Below are positions 8,113-18,000 of a DNA stretch of 64,000 nt, one piece after another (within the stretch, counting starts at the first letter, position 1; each line of letters opens with the position of its first letter). The DNA is taken from positions 310,001 to 374,000 of the forward strand of contig JADJPL010000008.1 in the NCBI GenBank assembly GCA_016713275.1. The letters are read 5' to 3'. Source of the DNA: Haliscomenobacter sp. (GTDB lineage: Bacteria > Bacteroidota > Bacteroidia > Chitinophagales > Saprospiraceae). A program made the translations under genes and the position numbers. Under the pieces are notes generated by a model. The model did no database searches. It had not been told where the DNA came from and was given only the letters and a program-made list of their open reading frames with translations.

Positions 8113-8988
8113 CTACTGTACTTTAAACCGGTACGTGATGGTGCCGCACTGCTTGTCGACGGAACCTTTGGCGAACTTCCATTTGAAGGCGTTCGTTTTA
8201 GCGAGGGACACCAGGGTGCCGTCGTTGGTGGTGGAGCCGCGCTGGGTGAAATCGGCGCTGACGACACTGCCTTCGGCGTCGACGCAGACGGACATGACGA
8301 TCGTGCCTTCTTTTTGGGAGTTATCGGTAATTTTTGGTTGAGCCAGCACGCCGCGTCCGCCCAGGCCGCCTCCGACGGTACCGGCGCCGGTGCTGATTCC
8401 TTCGAGGTTTTTGGCGTTGGGGTCGCCGTTGGGGTCGCCCTGATTGCCGGGCTTGCCGGTGTCTCCTTTTCCTTTACCCGTGCCAAACAACCCGCCAATA
8501 TCCCCTTTGAGCTTATCGGCTTCTGCTTTTTTACGCGCATCATCTTCAGCCTTCTTGCGAGCTGCATCGGCTTCGGCTTGCCGCTTGGCCTCCTCCTGTC
8601 GGGCTTTTTCGTCCCGTTCCTGCCGTTCTTTTTCCTGCTGCTTGCGCAGCGCGACGGCACTGGGGTCTTCGGTTTTCACTACCGGTTTCTCCTTGGCTGG
8701 TTCTGGTTTTTTGGTGGGGCGCACTTCAGGCTCGGGTTCAGGCTCCGGTTCGGGTTGAGGAGGAGGCGCCACTTCTTCTGCCGGAGCGCTTGGGCCGGCA
8801 TTTTCATCCCCCTGGCCGACATCGGGCAGACCGAGGTTCACCAGGATACCTTCCTGTCCGGGAGGAGGAATCGGGATTTCCAGAAAAGGCAACAGCAACA
8901 GGATCACCGCAATGCTATGTACAAACATGCTGGTGATCAACCCTCTGCGTTTCTGTTTCTGCTCCTGTGGGCTCAATAATTCGGCCAT
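8113..8988 (-). CDS. TonB-like energy transducer
   Basis: The start is the ATG at 8988 (MAELLSPQEQKQKRRG); the frame runs further up into an inserted repeat but that part is not native. The 292-residue protein has one inner-membrane anchor (SMFVHSIAVILLLLPFLEIP), a Pro-Glu/Pro-Lys periplasmic linker (repeated PEPEPEP), a charged helix rich in Lys, Glu and Ala, a glycine-rich stretch, and a TonB-like C-terminus (EGTIVMSVCVDAEGSVVSA). Two exbD genes and an exbB gene lie upstream on the same strand, so it should couple proton-motive force to outer-membrane transport. Start choice is fairly sure. Confidence 0.88.
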   Translation of the reverse strand: MAELLSPQEQKQKRRGLITSMFVHSIAVILLLLPFLEIPIPPPGQEGILVNLGLPDVGQGDENAGPSAPAEEVAPPPQPEPEPEPEPEVRPTKKPEPAKEKPVVKTEDPSAVALRKQQEKERQERDEKARQEEAKRQAEADAARKKAEDDARKKAEADKLKGDIGGLFGTGKGKGDTGKPGNQGDPNGDPNAKNLEGISTGAGTVGGGLGGRGVLAQPKITDNSQKEGTIVMSVCVDAEGSVVSADFTQRGSTTNDGTLVSLAKTNAFKWKFAKGSVDKQCGTITYRFKVQ

Positions 8989-9025
8989 AGATCCTGATTT
9001 TCTGACGAAAAATGTGGCAAACGCC

Positions 9026-9116
9026 GCACTACTGGACATTTTCGTTTTTCTGGCGCCCAGACCTTCCAGGTTTGCGAAACCTGGAAGGTCTCGTTCCTAA
9101 AATATCCAGTAGTGTG
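9026..9116 (+). mobile_element. 91-bp MITE-like element, copy 1
   Basis: The ends are inverted repeats (CACTACTGGACATTTT and the complement of AAAATATCCAGTAGTG). Inside is a hairpin with the 14-base arm ACCTTCCAGGTTTG or near it and its complement (9061-9089). The same 10 bases, GGCAAACGCC, occur immediately outside both ends (9016-9025 and 9117-9126), as expected for a target-site duplication. It carries no gene and sits 38 bases upstream of the tonB start, inside the exb-tonB cluster. A second copy lies at 36680-36773 in the opposite orientation. Confidence 0.8.
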
Positions 9117-9224
9117 GGCAAACGCCTTCTATTTTAAAAACAACCGCTTTCCGGTTTCGATTGCCGGCAAGCGGGATATTGACAAAAATTTAACGCCCCG
9201 TGTTGGGGCGGCGCGGGCCCTCCC

Positions 9225-9623
9225 CTACTCTTCTGCAGCCAGAATGCCGTTGATATTCAGCCTTAAAGCGATATCCATGACGGCGACGACATGCTCTACC
9301 GGCGTGCCTTTGGCTGGCGCAATGGTAAAATTGTAATCCATTGGAGTGGGCGAAGACCGGCGTTCCAGTTCCTGGGCAACCACGTCGAGATCCAGGCGCC
9401 TTCCATTTAAAAAATACCCCCCTTCCGCAGATATGCGCACCTCGTCGGTTTGCTTGGGAAGAACGGTTTTGGCGTTTGAACTCCCGGGAAGTTTCAGGTT
9501 CAATGCATTGGGAGCAACCAGCCCCGATGTCAGCATAAAAAAGATCAGCAGGAGGAAAATAATGTCCGACAAGGAGGACATATTAAACTCTGCAGAAGCT
9601 TTGGATCGTTTTTTGATACCCAT
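9225..9623 (-). CDS. exbD: ExbD/TolR family biopolymer transport protein (second copy)
   Basis: A 132-residue protein with the ExbD layout: short cytoplasmic N-terminus with basic residues (MGIKKRSKASAEFNMSSLSD), one membrane helix (IIFLLLIFFMLTSG) preceded by the conserved Asp that carries protons, and a periplasmic domain. It should form the stator with the MotA/TolQ/ExbB-like protein and energise TonB. It is a paralogue of the gene just upstream; the N-terminal motif is almost the same in both but the periplasmic parts differ. Confidence 0.92.
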   Translation of the reverse strand: MGIKKRSKASAEFNMSSLSDIIFLLLIFFMLTSGLVAPNALNLKLPGSSNAKTVLPKQTDEVRISAEGGYFLNGRRLDLDVVAQELERRSSPTPMDYNFTIAPAKGTPVEHVVAVMDIALRLNINGILAAEE

Positions 9624-9668
9624 GATAAAAGCATTTCAACCCGTCAGAAGGAGTATTAGGGCTCCGGT

Positions 9669-10070
9669 TCAACTGGTTGGTTGGGTGGCGATAATCGCCT
9701 TGACTTTAAATTTTCCGGCAATTTTCATCACATTAAGGACGGACTCAAACGGGGTGCCCACTTCGGCTACGATGGTGATCGTATAATTCGGATCTTTTTC
9801 GGCTTCGACCCGAATCTTTGGGAGCAGGGCCCGTTCCAAACTCTCCTGAGGCACCACTTCGTTATCAATCCGATGCTCGCCTGCTTTGGATATACTGACG
9901 ATCACGGAAGTAGGCGCCACGGTTTTGGAGTCCGACTTGGGCAATTCAAACGGCTGGGTATCTACAAAATTCGACGTTAGCATGAAAAAGATCAGCAACA
10001 GAAAAATAATATCCGTCAAGGAAGCCATGCTAAACTCCGCGCTGTTTTTATTCCTTCGATTGAGTCCCAT
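9669..10070 (-). CDS. exbD: ExbD/TolR family biopolymer transport protein (first copy)
   Basis: A 133-residue ExbD-type protein starting MGLNRRNKNSAEFSMASLTD, with the proton-relay Asp before the single membrane helix (IIFLLLIFFMLTSNF) and a periplasmic domain ending near VKAIIATQPTS. It lies between the exbB-like gene and the second exbD gene on the same strand, with short gaps. Two ExbD paralogues in tandem are common in Bacteroidota; they may form a mixed stator. Confidence 0.92.
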   Translation of the reverse strand: MGLNRRNKNSAEFSMASLTDIIFLLLIFFMLTSNFVDTQPFELPKSDSKTVAPTSVIVSISKAGEHRIDNEVVPQESLERALLPKIRVEAEKDPNYTITIVAEVGTPFESVLNVMKIAGKFKVKAIIATQPTS

Positions 10071-10134
10071 GCAAATCAGGAAACTAAGATGTTAAAAAAA
10101 CCAGACGCCTGGATGTCCCTTGAAAAAGGGGGCG

Positions 10135-10851
10135 TCAGGCAGTCGGCTCCTGAAGCAAATCCATGAACTCGGTCGTTGACCGTTCCATTTGGAATACCAC
10201 TTTTTCCACATTGGCGACCAGCAGGTTATAGCCAATCAATGCGAAAATCCCCACCGTAAGTCCGACCGCTGTGGTCAGCAGTGCCTGGTAAATACCGCCA
10301 GCAAGAAGCGATGGGGTAACATTTTCCTGAGTAGCCATATTGTAGAAAGCCTGGATCATCCCGGTAACGGTTCCCAAAAACCCCAGCATAGGAGACGCGC
10401 CGGAAATACTAGCCAACGTAGACAGGTTCTTTTCCAGTTTAAACACTTCCAGGTTCCCAACGTTCTCCACGGCCGCGTCGATGTCGCGCAGGGGTTTGCC
10501 GATGCGCTGAAGGCCTTTTTCCACCATCCGGGCTACAGGGGTATCGGTCGTCTGGCAAAGCGCCCGGGCGCTTTGGATATTGCCGGACTGGACATTCACC
10601 CGGATGTTGTTCATGAAATGCTCATCAATCCGGCTTGCCCGGTTGATGGCTCCGTATCGTTCCACAAAAATGTACACAGCGATAAACGAAAGGATCAATT
10701 GGATCAGCATAATGATAATCCCAACTGTTCCGCTCTTGAAAATGATATCCAACAAGCTTTGGTTAACAGCTGTTGCCGCAGTATCCGTTGCGGTTTCCAT
10801 GGTGCGGTCCAGACCTTCCACGGTCTGTAGTAAGAGTAGTTGAAAGCGCAT
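10135..10851 (-). CDS. exbB: MotA/TolQ/ExbB proton channel family protein
   Basis: A 238-residue membrane protein, possibly starting at the second methionine (10800, METATDTAATAVNQ). It has a first helix (GIIIMLIQLILSFIAVYIFV), a cytoplasmic domain, and the conserved paired helices (ISGASPMLGFLGTVTGMIQA and LLTTAVGLTVGIFALIGYNL) of the TolQ/ExbB family. It should be the channel subunit of the complex with the two ExbD proteins and TonB. First gene of the cluster, divergent from the beta-oxidation operon. Confidence 0.93.
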   Translation of the reverse strand: MRFQLLLLQTVEGLDRTMETATDTAATAVNQSLLDIIFKSGTVGIIIMLIQLILSFIAVYIFVERYGAINRASRIDEHFMNNIRVNVQSGNIQSARALCQTTDTPVARMVEKGLQRIGKPLRDIDAAVENVGNLEVFKLEKNLSTLASISGASPMLGFLGTVTGMIQAFYNMATQENVTPSLLAGGIYQALLTTAVGLTVGIFALIGYNLLVANVEKVVFQMERSTTEFMDLLQEPTA

Positions 10852-11111
10852 GAAGGTATGATTTTGTTTTGTTTTGCCGAATGTGCTGGGCTAGCTTCAA
10901 CTGGGTGTTATCCAATAAACGGGGTCTGCGTTGCGAAATTATTATAGCGCGGATCAAATTTAACAAATTAAGAGAATTTTAATAGTCTGCTTTTCTTCAA
11001 GATTATTGAATGGGATTCTTTACTTTTGTTTATCTAGCGAAAATTGGCTAATTTTGATGTTCGCCTGAAAATCTGTGAACCTGATTTGCCAAAACCTATA
11101 AAAAATCCGCA
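10852..11111. promoter_or_regulatory. AT-rich divergent promoter region (exbB / beta-oxidation)
   Basis: This 260-base region separates two divergent operons and is AT-richer than the genes. TACTTTTG at 11021-11028 fits the Bacteroidota -7 consensus TAnnTTTG and would serve the plus-strand operon. No convincing -33 partner at the usual distance and no operator repeat were found. Confidence 0.35.
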
Positions 11112-13505
11112 ATGAATAAACGCATCAAAAAAGCTGCCGTTCTGGGGTCCGGCGTGATGGGATCCGGAATTGCCTGCCATTTTGCCAACATCGGCCTGGA
11201 AGTCCTGTTGCTGGATATTCTGCCGCCCGACCTTCAGGAGCACGAGAAAACCAGCCCCGCCGCGCGGAACCGCCTGGTGAACAAAGCGCTGGAATTTGCC
11301 GTAAAAAGCAAGCCCGCGCCGTTATACGATTCTGCCTTTGCCAGCCGGATCACGACGGGCAACTTCGAGGACGACCTGGAGAAGATCAGCGATTGCGACT
11401 GGGTCATTGAGGTGGTTGTCGAAAACCTCGACATCAAAAGGGCCTTATTTGAAAAGGTCGACCGGTTTCGCAAACCGGGTACGTTTATTACCTCCAACAC
11501 TTCCGGCATCCCGATCCATCTAATGCTGGAAGGGCGGAGCGCGGATTTCCGCCGCCATTTCTGCGGCACCCACTTTTTCAATCCGCCCCGGTACCTGCGC
11601 CTGCTGGAAATCATTCCTACGCCAGAGACCGACCCGGAAATGGTTCAGTTCTTTATGGAATACGGCGACCTTTACCTGGGCAAACAAACGGTGTTGTGCA
11701 AAGACACGCCGGCGTTTATCGGCAACCGCATCGGGGTCTATGCCATGGCCAAAATCTACCAGCTCACCACCCAGCTTGGGCTCAGCATTGAGGAAGTCGA
11801 CGCCCTGACCGGCCCGCCGCTGGGAAGACCCAAAACCGGCACCTTCCGCCTGGGCGATCTCGTTGGGCACGACACCGCAGCCAAGGTTATTCAGGGCATC
11901 AAGCAAAATTGCCCCAACGACGAGCAGGCTGGCGCGTTCGAAGTACCCGCCTATTTGCAGTTTCTTTTGGACAATAAGTTTCTCGGCAACAAAACCGGGC
12001 AGGGTTTCTTCAAAAAAACCAGCCAAAAGGACGAAAAAGGCCGTCCGGTTATCCTGGCCCTAAACCTCCAAACCCTGGAATACGAACCTTCCCGGAAGCC
12101 CGACTTGCCCAGCCTCAAAAACGCCAAGCAAATCGACGACTCCAAGCGCCGGATCGCGTCCTTGTTTAACGCCGAGGATAAAGGGGGCGCTTTGGTCCGC
12201 CAGTCTCTGGCCGGGTTATTCGCCTACGCCTCCAACCGCGTTCCCGAAATTTCCGACAACCTCTTCAGCATCGACGATGCCATGCGGGCAGGCTACGCCT
12301 GGGATTTCGGCCCCTTCGAATATTGGGACCTCATCGGCATCGAAGCGGGAATCCAGGCGGCGGAAGCCCAGGGAGACCAGGTGGCTGCCTGGGTAAAAGA
12401 GCTGATTGCCGCCGGCCACACCAGCTTCTACCGCCGCAGCAACGGCGTGCGCCAGTATTACGACCTGGCAACCAAATCCTACCAGGATATCCCTGGCGCC
12501 AAAGCCTTCATCGTCCTGGACAACTACCGCGACCGGGCGCCCGTGCACAAAACCAGCGAAACCATCCTCCACGATATCGGAGACGGGGTGCTTTGCCTTG
12601 AATTTACCAGCCCGCACAACACCCTCGGCGAAGGGGTACTGCAGGGAATCAACCAATCTATCGAACTGGCAGAAGACGGCGGCTGGAACGGCCTCGTCAT
12701 TGGCAACAACGCGACCAATTTCTCCGTTGGCGCCAACCTCATGATGATCGGCATGATGGCCTTCCAGCAGGATTTCGACCAGCTGAATATGGCCGTCAAT
12801 TACTTCCAGCAAACCATCATGCGTTGCCGGTACTCCAGTATCCCCGTGGTGGTAGCTACTCAGGGCTACGTCTTCGGAGGCGGATGCGAAATGCTGATGC
12901 ATTGCGACGGCGCAGCGGCCTCCGCAGAGTCCTATATCGGCCTGGTAGAGGTTGGGGTTGGCCTTATCCCTGGTGGAGCAGGCACCAAAGAATTTGCCCT
13001 ACGGGCCTCCGACAGCTTCCGGGAAGGGGAAGTTCATATCCCCGCGTTGATCGACCGCTTTAAGGCCATCGCTTTGGCATCGGTGGCTACCTCCGCCCAC
13101 GAAGCCTATACGTATGGGTACATGATCCCCGGCCGCGACCGCGTGGTGCTGAACAAAGACCGGGCCATTGGCGAAGCAAAAAACATGGTCCTCAACCTGG
13201 CCCGGAATTATGTACAACCCGTTCAGCGCCAGGACATCACCGTACTGGGCAGAAGCGGCCTGGGCGCCTTGTACGTAGCCGCGAACGAATTGCTCCTGGG
13301 CAACTACGCCAGCGAGCACGACATCAAAATCGCTAAAAAAATCGCCTGGGTGCTTTGCGGCGGCGATCTCACCGCCCCCCAGATGGTTTCCGAGCAATAC
13401 CTCCTGGATGTCGAGCGCGAGGCATTCCTCAGCCTGGCAGGCGAACCGAAAACCCAGGAACGCATTCAGTACATGCTGCAAAACAACAAGCCGCTGAGGA
13501 ACTGA
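11112..13505 (+). CDS. 3-hydroxyacyl-CoA dehydrogenase / enoyl-CoA hydratase fusion
   Basis: This 797-residue protein begins with the NAD-binding fold of 3-hydroxyacyl-CoA dehydrogenases (AAVLGSGVMGSGIACHFANI) and the signature HFFNPPRYLRLLEIIPTPET. The dehydrogenase C-terminal domains follow (residues ~200-420). The C-terminal third is a crotonase domain (NLMMIGMMAFQQDF, TQGYVFGGGCEMLMHCD, GLIPGGAGTKEFAL). This order, dehydrogenase first and hydratase last, is that of the FadN/HBDH-ECH type rather than E. coli FadB. It hydrates enoyl-CoA and oxidises 3-hydroxyacyl-CoA. The thiolase gene follows 58 bases downstream. Confidence 0.95.
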   Translation: MNKRIKKAAVLGSGVMGSGIACHFANIGLEVLLLDILPPDLQEHEKTSPAARNRLVNKALEFAVKSKPAPLYDSAFASRITTGNFEDDLEKISDCDWVIEVVVENLDIKRALFEKVDRFRKPGTFITSNTSGIPIHLMLEGRSADFRRHFCGTHFFNPPRYLRLLEIIPTPETDPEMVQFFMEYGDLYLGKQTVLCKDTPAFIGNRIGVYAMAKIYQLTTQLGLSIEEVDALTGPPLGRPKTGTFRLGDLVGHDTAAKVIQGIKQNCPNDEQAGAFEVPAYLQFLLDNKFLGNKTGQGFFKKTSQKDEKGRPVILALNLQTLEYEPSRKPDLPSLKNAKQIDDSKRRIASLFNAEDKGGALVRQSLAGLFAYASNRVPEISDNLFSIDDAMRAGYAWDFGPFEYWDLIGIEAGIQAAEAQGDQVAAWVKELIAAGHTSFYRRSNGVRQYYDLATKSYQDIPGAKAFIVLDNYRDRAPVHKTSETILHDIGDGVLCLEFTSPHNTLGEGVLQGINQSIELAEDGGWNGLVIGNNATNFSVGANLMMIGMMAFQQDFDQLNMAVNYFQQTIMRCRYSSIPVVVATQGYVFGGGCEMLMHCDGAAASAESYIGLVEVGVGLIPGGAGTKEFALRASDSFREGEVHIPALIDRFKAIALASVATSAHEAYTYGYMIPGRDRVVLNKDRAIGEAKNMVLNLARNYVQPVQRQDITVLGRSGLGALYVAANELLLGNYASEHDIKIAKKIAWVLCGGDLTAPQMVSEQYLLDVEREAFLSLAGEPKTQERIQYMLQNNKPLRN

Positions 13506-13563
13506 TCCGGAAAATGACCTGCATTACGCAATCACCTCTTTTCACCTATTTAGATAAAAAAAC

Positions 13564-14733
13564 ATGGAAGCATATATTGTCAAAGCCTATCGTTCTGCCG
13601 TCGGAAAAGCCAAGAAAGGCGGCTTCCGCAATTTCCGCTCCGACGACCTCGCGGTAGAAGTTGTGAAATACCTGGCTGCCCAGACGCCCGAACTGGACCC
13701 CCGGCTGGTCGACGACGTGATCGTCGGGTGCGCCAACCCGGAAGGAGAGCAAGGATTCCAGATTGGCCGCCAGATCTCTCTCCGCGCCCTGGGCATGGAA
13801 GTGCCCGGCATGACCGTCAACAGGTACTGCGCCTCCGGATTGGAAACCATCGCCGTTGCCGTGGCTAAAATCCGGGCTGGCATGGGGCATGTGTACATCG
13901 CAGGGGGTGCGGAAAGCATGAGTCTCGTGCCGATGACCGGATACAAACTGGCGCCAAGCTATGCTGTTGCCAACAGCACGCCCAATTACCTCGTCAGCAT
14001 GGGCATTACGGCGGAAGCCGTTGCCAAGAAATACGGAATCACCAGGGAAATGGCCGACGAATTCTCCTACCATTCCCACCGCAAGGCAGGTCTGGCGATC
14101 GACGAGGGGAAATTCAAGCAGGAGATCGTCCCCGTGCAGGTAGAAGAAGTCTTTGTCAAGGACCATAAAAAGGTTTCCACATCCCAGATCATCGATACGG
14201 ACGAGGGCGTTCGCCGCGACACCACCGTGGAAGGATTGGCCGCCCTGCGGCCTGCATTTGCCCAGAATGGGACCGTCACGGCGGGAAATAGTTCCCAAAC
14301 GTCCGACGGGGCCGCATTCGTTCTGGTCATGAGCGAGGAAATGGTAAACCACCTAGGCCTCAAGCCGATCGCCCGGCTGGTTAGTTGCAGCGTCGCCGGC
14401 GTAGACCCATTGTACATGGGCATTGGCCCCTGCGCGGCGATCCCCAAAGCCTTGAAACAGGCCAACCTGAACCTGGGCGATATTCAGCAGATCGAGTTGA
14501 ACGAGGCCTTTGCCGCTCAGGCGCTGGCCGTCATTCAGGAAGCCGGGTTAAACCCCGAACTGGTCAACCCCAACGGGGGCGCGATCGCTTTGGGCCATCC
14601 GCTGGGCTGCACCGGCGCCAAACTGAGCACGCAGTTGTTCAGCGAAATGCGCCGCCGGGGGCAGAAATACGGCATGGTCACCGCCTGCGTCGGCGGCGGG
14701 CAGGGCATTGCCGGCATATACGAACTACTCTAG
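13564..14733 (+). CDS. fadA: Acetyl-CoA C-acyltransferase (3-ketoacyl-CoA thiolase)
   Basis: A 389-residue thiolase. The nucleophilic Cys lies in VNRYCASGLETIAVA, the His pair motif is LNEAFAAQALAV, GGAIALGHPLGCTGAKL, and the second catalytic Cys is in MVTACVGGGQGIAGIYE. It cleaves 3-ketoacyl-CoA to acetyl-CoA and a shortened acyl-CoA, completing the cycle with the upstream fusion enzyme in the same operon. The stop codon overlaps the first base of an inverted repeat that fills the downstream gap. Confidence 0.96.
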   Translation: MEAYIVKAYRSAVGKAKKGGFRNFRSDDLAVEVVKYLAAQTPELDPRLVDDVIVGCANPEGEQGFQIGRQISLRALGMEVPGMTVNRYCASGLETIAVAVAKIRAGMGHVYIAGGAESMSLVPMTGYKLAPSYAVANSTPNYLVSMGITAEAVAKKYGITREMADEFSYHSHRKAGLAIDEGKFKQEIVPVQVEEVFVKDHKKVSTSQIIDTDEGVRRDTTVEGLAALRPAFAQNGTVTAGNSSQTSDGAAFVLVMSEEMVNHLGLKPIARLVSCSVAGVDPLYMGIGPCAAIPKALKQANLNLGDIQQIELNEAFAAQALAVIQEAGLNPELVNPNGGAIALGHPLGCTGAKLSTQLFSEMRRRGQKYGMVTACVGGGQGIAGIYELL

Positions 14734-14849
14734 CATGTTGCATGAATAGACTTGTGCGACGGGATCTGCGGGTTTAAATGGCTCTTTTCCACCCAAGCTA
14801 ACCCGTCGCAACAAGTCTAGACCTATCTCAATACTTTATAAATGGCATT

Positions 14850-14921
14850 TCCCCCTTGAAGGGGTCGGGATGAAACCTTCCCAGCTTCGGAAGTTTCATC
14901 CCCCTAACCCCTTCAAAGGGG
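14850..14921. repeat. Gene-less inverted pair of the CCCCTT-GAAGGGG-GATGAAAC repeat
   Basis: One copy on the plus strand (14850-14876, ending GGGATGAAAC) faces an inverted copy (14893-14921, starting GTTTCATCCCCC) across a 16-base spacer. The same repeat, in the same face-to-face orientation, brackets the DUF559 gene at 42673-43263, and another copy is at 43405-43439. This looks like the ends of that element without its gene. Confidence 0.75.
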
Positions 14922-14983
14922 AAGCTGTCGCCTTGCGGCCTGGGCGCCCACCCCCTGGAAAGGGTTTTGAGATAGGTTCTAAT

Positions 14984-15020
14984 AAAAAAGGGGCCTGCGA
15001 CATCGCAGGCCCCTTTTTTT
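14984..15020. terminator. Bidirectional rho-independent terminator
   Basis: An 11 bp perfect GC-rich stem (GGGGCCTGCGA, 14990-15000, with its complement at 15003-15013) has a two-base loop, six A before and seven T after. It can terminate both the beta-oxidation operon (+) and the long surface-protein gene (-). Confidence 0.9.
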
Positions 15021-15035
15021 ATTCATGCAACATGC

Positions 15036-18000
15036 TTATTTCAGGATGGTCACATCCCCCTGAATGATAATCCCTTTAGGGATATCCAGGCGGAGAATGT
15101 AATAATAGGTTGCATGAGGCAACTCCTGCCCTGCACTGTTGACTCCCTTCCAATCGTTGTTATACGGCCTTGCCTGATACACGATATCCCCCCAACGGTT
15201 GAAGATAATGATCTCGTTATCAGGGAATACTTCCGGATCTACGTCCTCCAGGATCTCGAAGCGCAGCTCATCGTTGGCGCCGTCGCCGTTTGGCGTAATG
15301 GCATTGGCAACGGGGTCCTGGGGCGCATTCGGATCGAACTTCACCTCCACCTTGACCACAGCGGTATCGCACAGGTCTGGGCAGGCCTTGCTGCACAACT
15401 GGTAGCTGAATTCGTCCATACCGTAAATCCGGGGAGCAACCGCATAGATCACGGTACCGCCGTTGATGGAATCAATCCGGCCCAGCGTTGGGTTGCGGCT
15501 GATGATCAGATCAAACCCGGCGGTGGTATTCAAATTGTCGTTTTGAATCAGGTTAATGGTGCCCCTTCTTTCTGTCGCCTCAATCGTCAGTTGATCGTTA
15601 TTGGCTACCGGGGCGAGTTCGCGGGTAATCGCCACCGAGTCGGCGCTGTAATTCGGGCATTGTTCTTTGGAAAGAGTCCAGACAAAAACGTTTCTGCCCT
15701 CTTTCAAGCCCAATACTTCCGTAATAAACTCGGAGGGGGTTTCAATGGAAGCGCCTGATTTGGTCGACCATACGCCGGTGGTTCCAGCCGGGAGGTTGCC
15801 GGTGAGCTGCGCGTCGTCGGCGCAAGTGGTCTGATCCGCGCCTGCACTGGCATTCACCAGAGCCGGATCAACTACAACGACAACCGTGGCGGTATCGACG
15901 CAGCCGTTCCTTGAGTTAGTGACCTGGAGGCTGTACGTTCCGGCGGCGTTCACCTTTGGCGCCAGGGTACGCTCATCCGTGATCGTGCCCGAACCGGACG
16001 TCGTGCGCCACAAGTAGCTGAATCCAAGCCCGGAAGACGACCCCTGTCCGTCAAGGGTGATTACGGCGCCGGCGCAAGGCAGGGTTACATTAGGTTGGGC
16101 AGTGGCGACCGGGGTTTCTTTATCTTCCGGCACATTCACGGTGGCGGAAGTTTCGCAACCGGTAGCAGTGTTTCGCACCTTAAGTTGGTAATCGCCCGCA
16201 GCCCGCACCCGGGTCTGGTAGGGATTTCCTGTTGGACTGACTACCTGGCCTGCCAAGCCAGTCCATTCGGCCACAAACTGGGTTCCCTGCGAGGAACTTG
16301 TTCCATCCAGCACAATCTCCGAAGTGGTACACGTAATGGCAGCGGCCGGCAAAATGGCAACCATTGGCGCAAGGGTGTCGAGGGTAACCCGGACGGAATC
16401 GACGGCAACGCAACCGGTTGCCGTGTCTCTTACTTCCAACACAAAGGAGCCTGCTCCGCTAACGGTAGTCTGGATCGTATTGGCCGGTTGAGGAGCAGCA
16501 GCCCCGCCTGCGCCCGACCACAAATAGGAGATGGAAGCGCCCGTTGCCGAGCCGGCGCCGTTGAGGGTTGCCGTTTTTACCGAGCACGTGAGCGTTTGGT
16601 CCATCCCGGCATTGACGGCCGGCTTGAGGGTATCCGCAGCTACGGTCACCGAGGTTTTCCCAATGCAACCGGTGAGTTGGTTCGTTACCGAAAGTTCATA
16701 CCTACCCGCAGCGCCAACTTCGGGTGTGAGGGTGTTTCCGCCGCTGAGAATACTGCCATCCGCGCTGGACCAGGCATAGGCGTAACTGCCTTCGGACGGC
16801 GTTACCGAAGCTCCGAGCGTCAGTTGGGGCGCCTTACAGGTGATCGTCGGGTTTAAGCTAAGAGAATTGACCGCAGGCGTGTCCACCGTAGAGGAAATGA
16901 TCACCGAGTCCGCCAGGACGCAGCCGTTGAGCGAGTCCCTCACCGAGAACACGTAAGAGCCAGCGGCACTGGCTTGGAATTGCAAGGCATTACTTGCCAG
17001 AACCTGTCCGTTCAAACTCCAGGAAGTAGTGAACAAGCCGCTTGGGCTGTTTGCCGTGCCCTGCAGGGTTACCTGGGGTTCGCGGCAGGTGATGGTGTCT
17101 CCCAGGCCAGCGTTGGCAGAAGGCAAGGCGAGGTCTGCCACCACATTAATCGTATCCGTCGAAATACATCGGCTTGCGGTGTCGGTCACTTGTAAAACGA
17201 AGCGGCCCGCCTCCAGCACCTTGGGGTTGCGCAAGGTATCGCCTCCCGCCTCCAGGCGGCCTCCGTCGAACGGGTCAAAGAACCGAGAAGCCGGTAGAAT
17301 TGGATATGGAAGGCGTCAGGACCGGCTCGGGAACCCGGCAGGTGATGCTGGTGTCCACTCCTGCATCGATATCCGGATAGGCCGTAGTGGGGATGACCGA
17401 GACTGTGTCGCGGGCGATACACCCATTGCCTTCTTCGGTAACTTGCAGCACGTAATCGCCCAGTTGGGTAACTTTAACTTTTGTTCCGGTTCCAAGCGCT
17501 GTGCCGTTCTTGTCAAACCAGGCATAAAGGACAGGGCGGAGGTTCACAGACCCGCCTCCATCCAGGGTGATGGAATCCCCGGTACAGGGCAGTTCCAAAT
17601 CAGCGCCTGCCCGGGCATCCGGCAATTCGGTGGCGTTTTCAACCACCACCGAATCCGTTGCAAAACATCCGTTCACAATATTGCGGACCTCGAGGGCATA
17701 CAAACCGGGCGCCAGAGCTCTTGGTTTGACGACGCTCTCATCGCCAGGCAGGATAATCCCGCCATCGAGCGCTGTCCATTTGTAGGAAATCGAGTCCCCG
17801 CTTGAGGAGATACTGGCATCCAGGAACAAGGTATCGCTCAGGCAACTGAAGAGCTGGTCGTCGCCGGCTTTTGCTTCCGGCAAGGAGGGCGGCAGTACGA
17901 TGACCGTGTCCTTGACGGCGCACCCGGTGTTTTTATTGAACACCGTAAGGATGTAAGTCCCGGCAGCGCCTGCGATCACGCTGGGCCGCTCGGTATCCCC

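Larger units (their letters stand above)
14733..15035. repeat. Nested palindromes filling a convergent intergenic gap
   Basis: Perfect 15-base inverted repeats (GCATGTTGCATGAAT, 14733-14747 and 15021-15035) touch both flanking stop codons. Inside are a second stem (AGACTTGTGCGACGGG 14748-14763 with 14802-14818), a third (ACCTATCTCAA 14821-14831 with 14967-14977), the gene-less pair of CCCCTTGAAGGGG repeats at 14850-14921, and a terminator hairpin. The region carries no gene. Confidence 0.85.

Noticed and set aside
8989..9039. Upstream extension of TonB
   Set aside because: The extra 17 codons begin inside the inserted inverted-repeat element; the ATG at 8988 directly precedes the typical TonB start.
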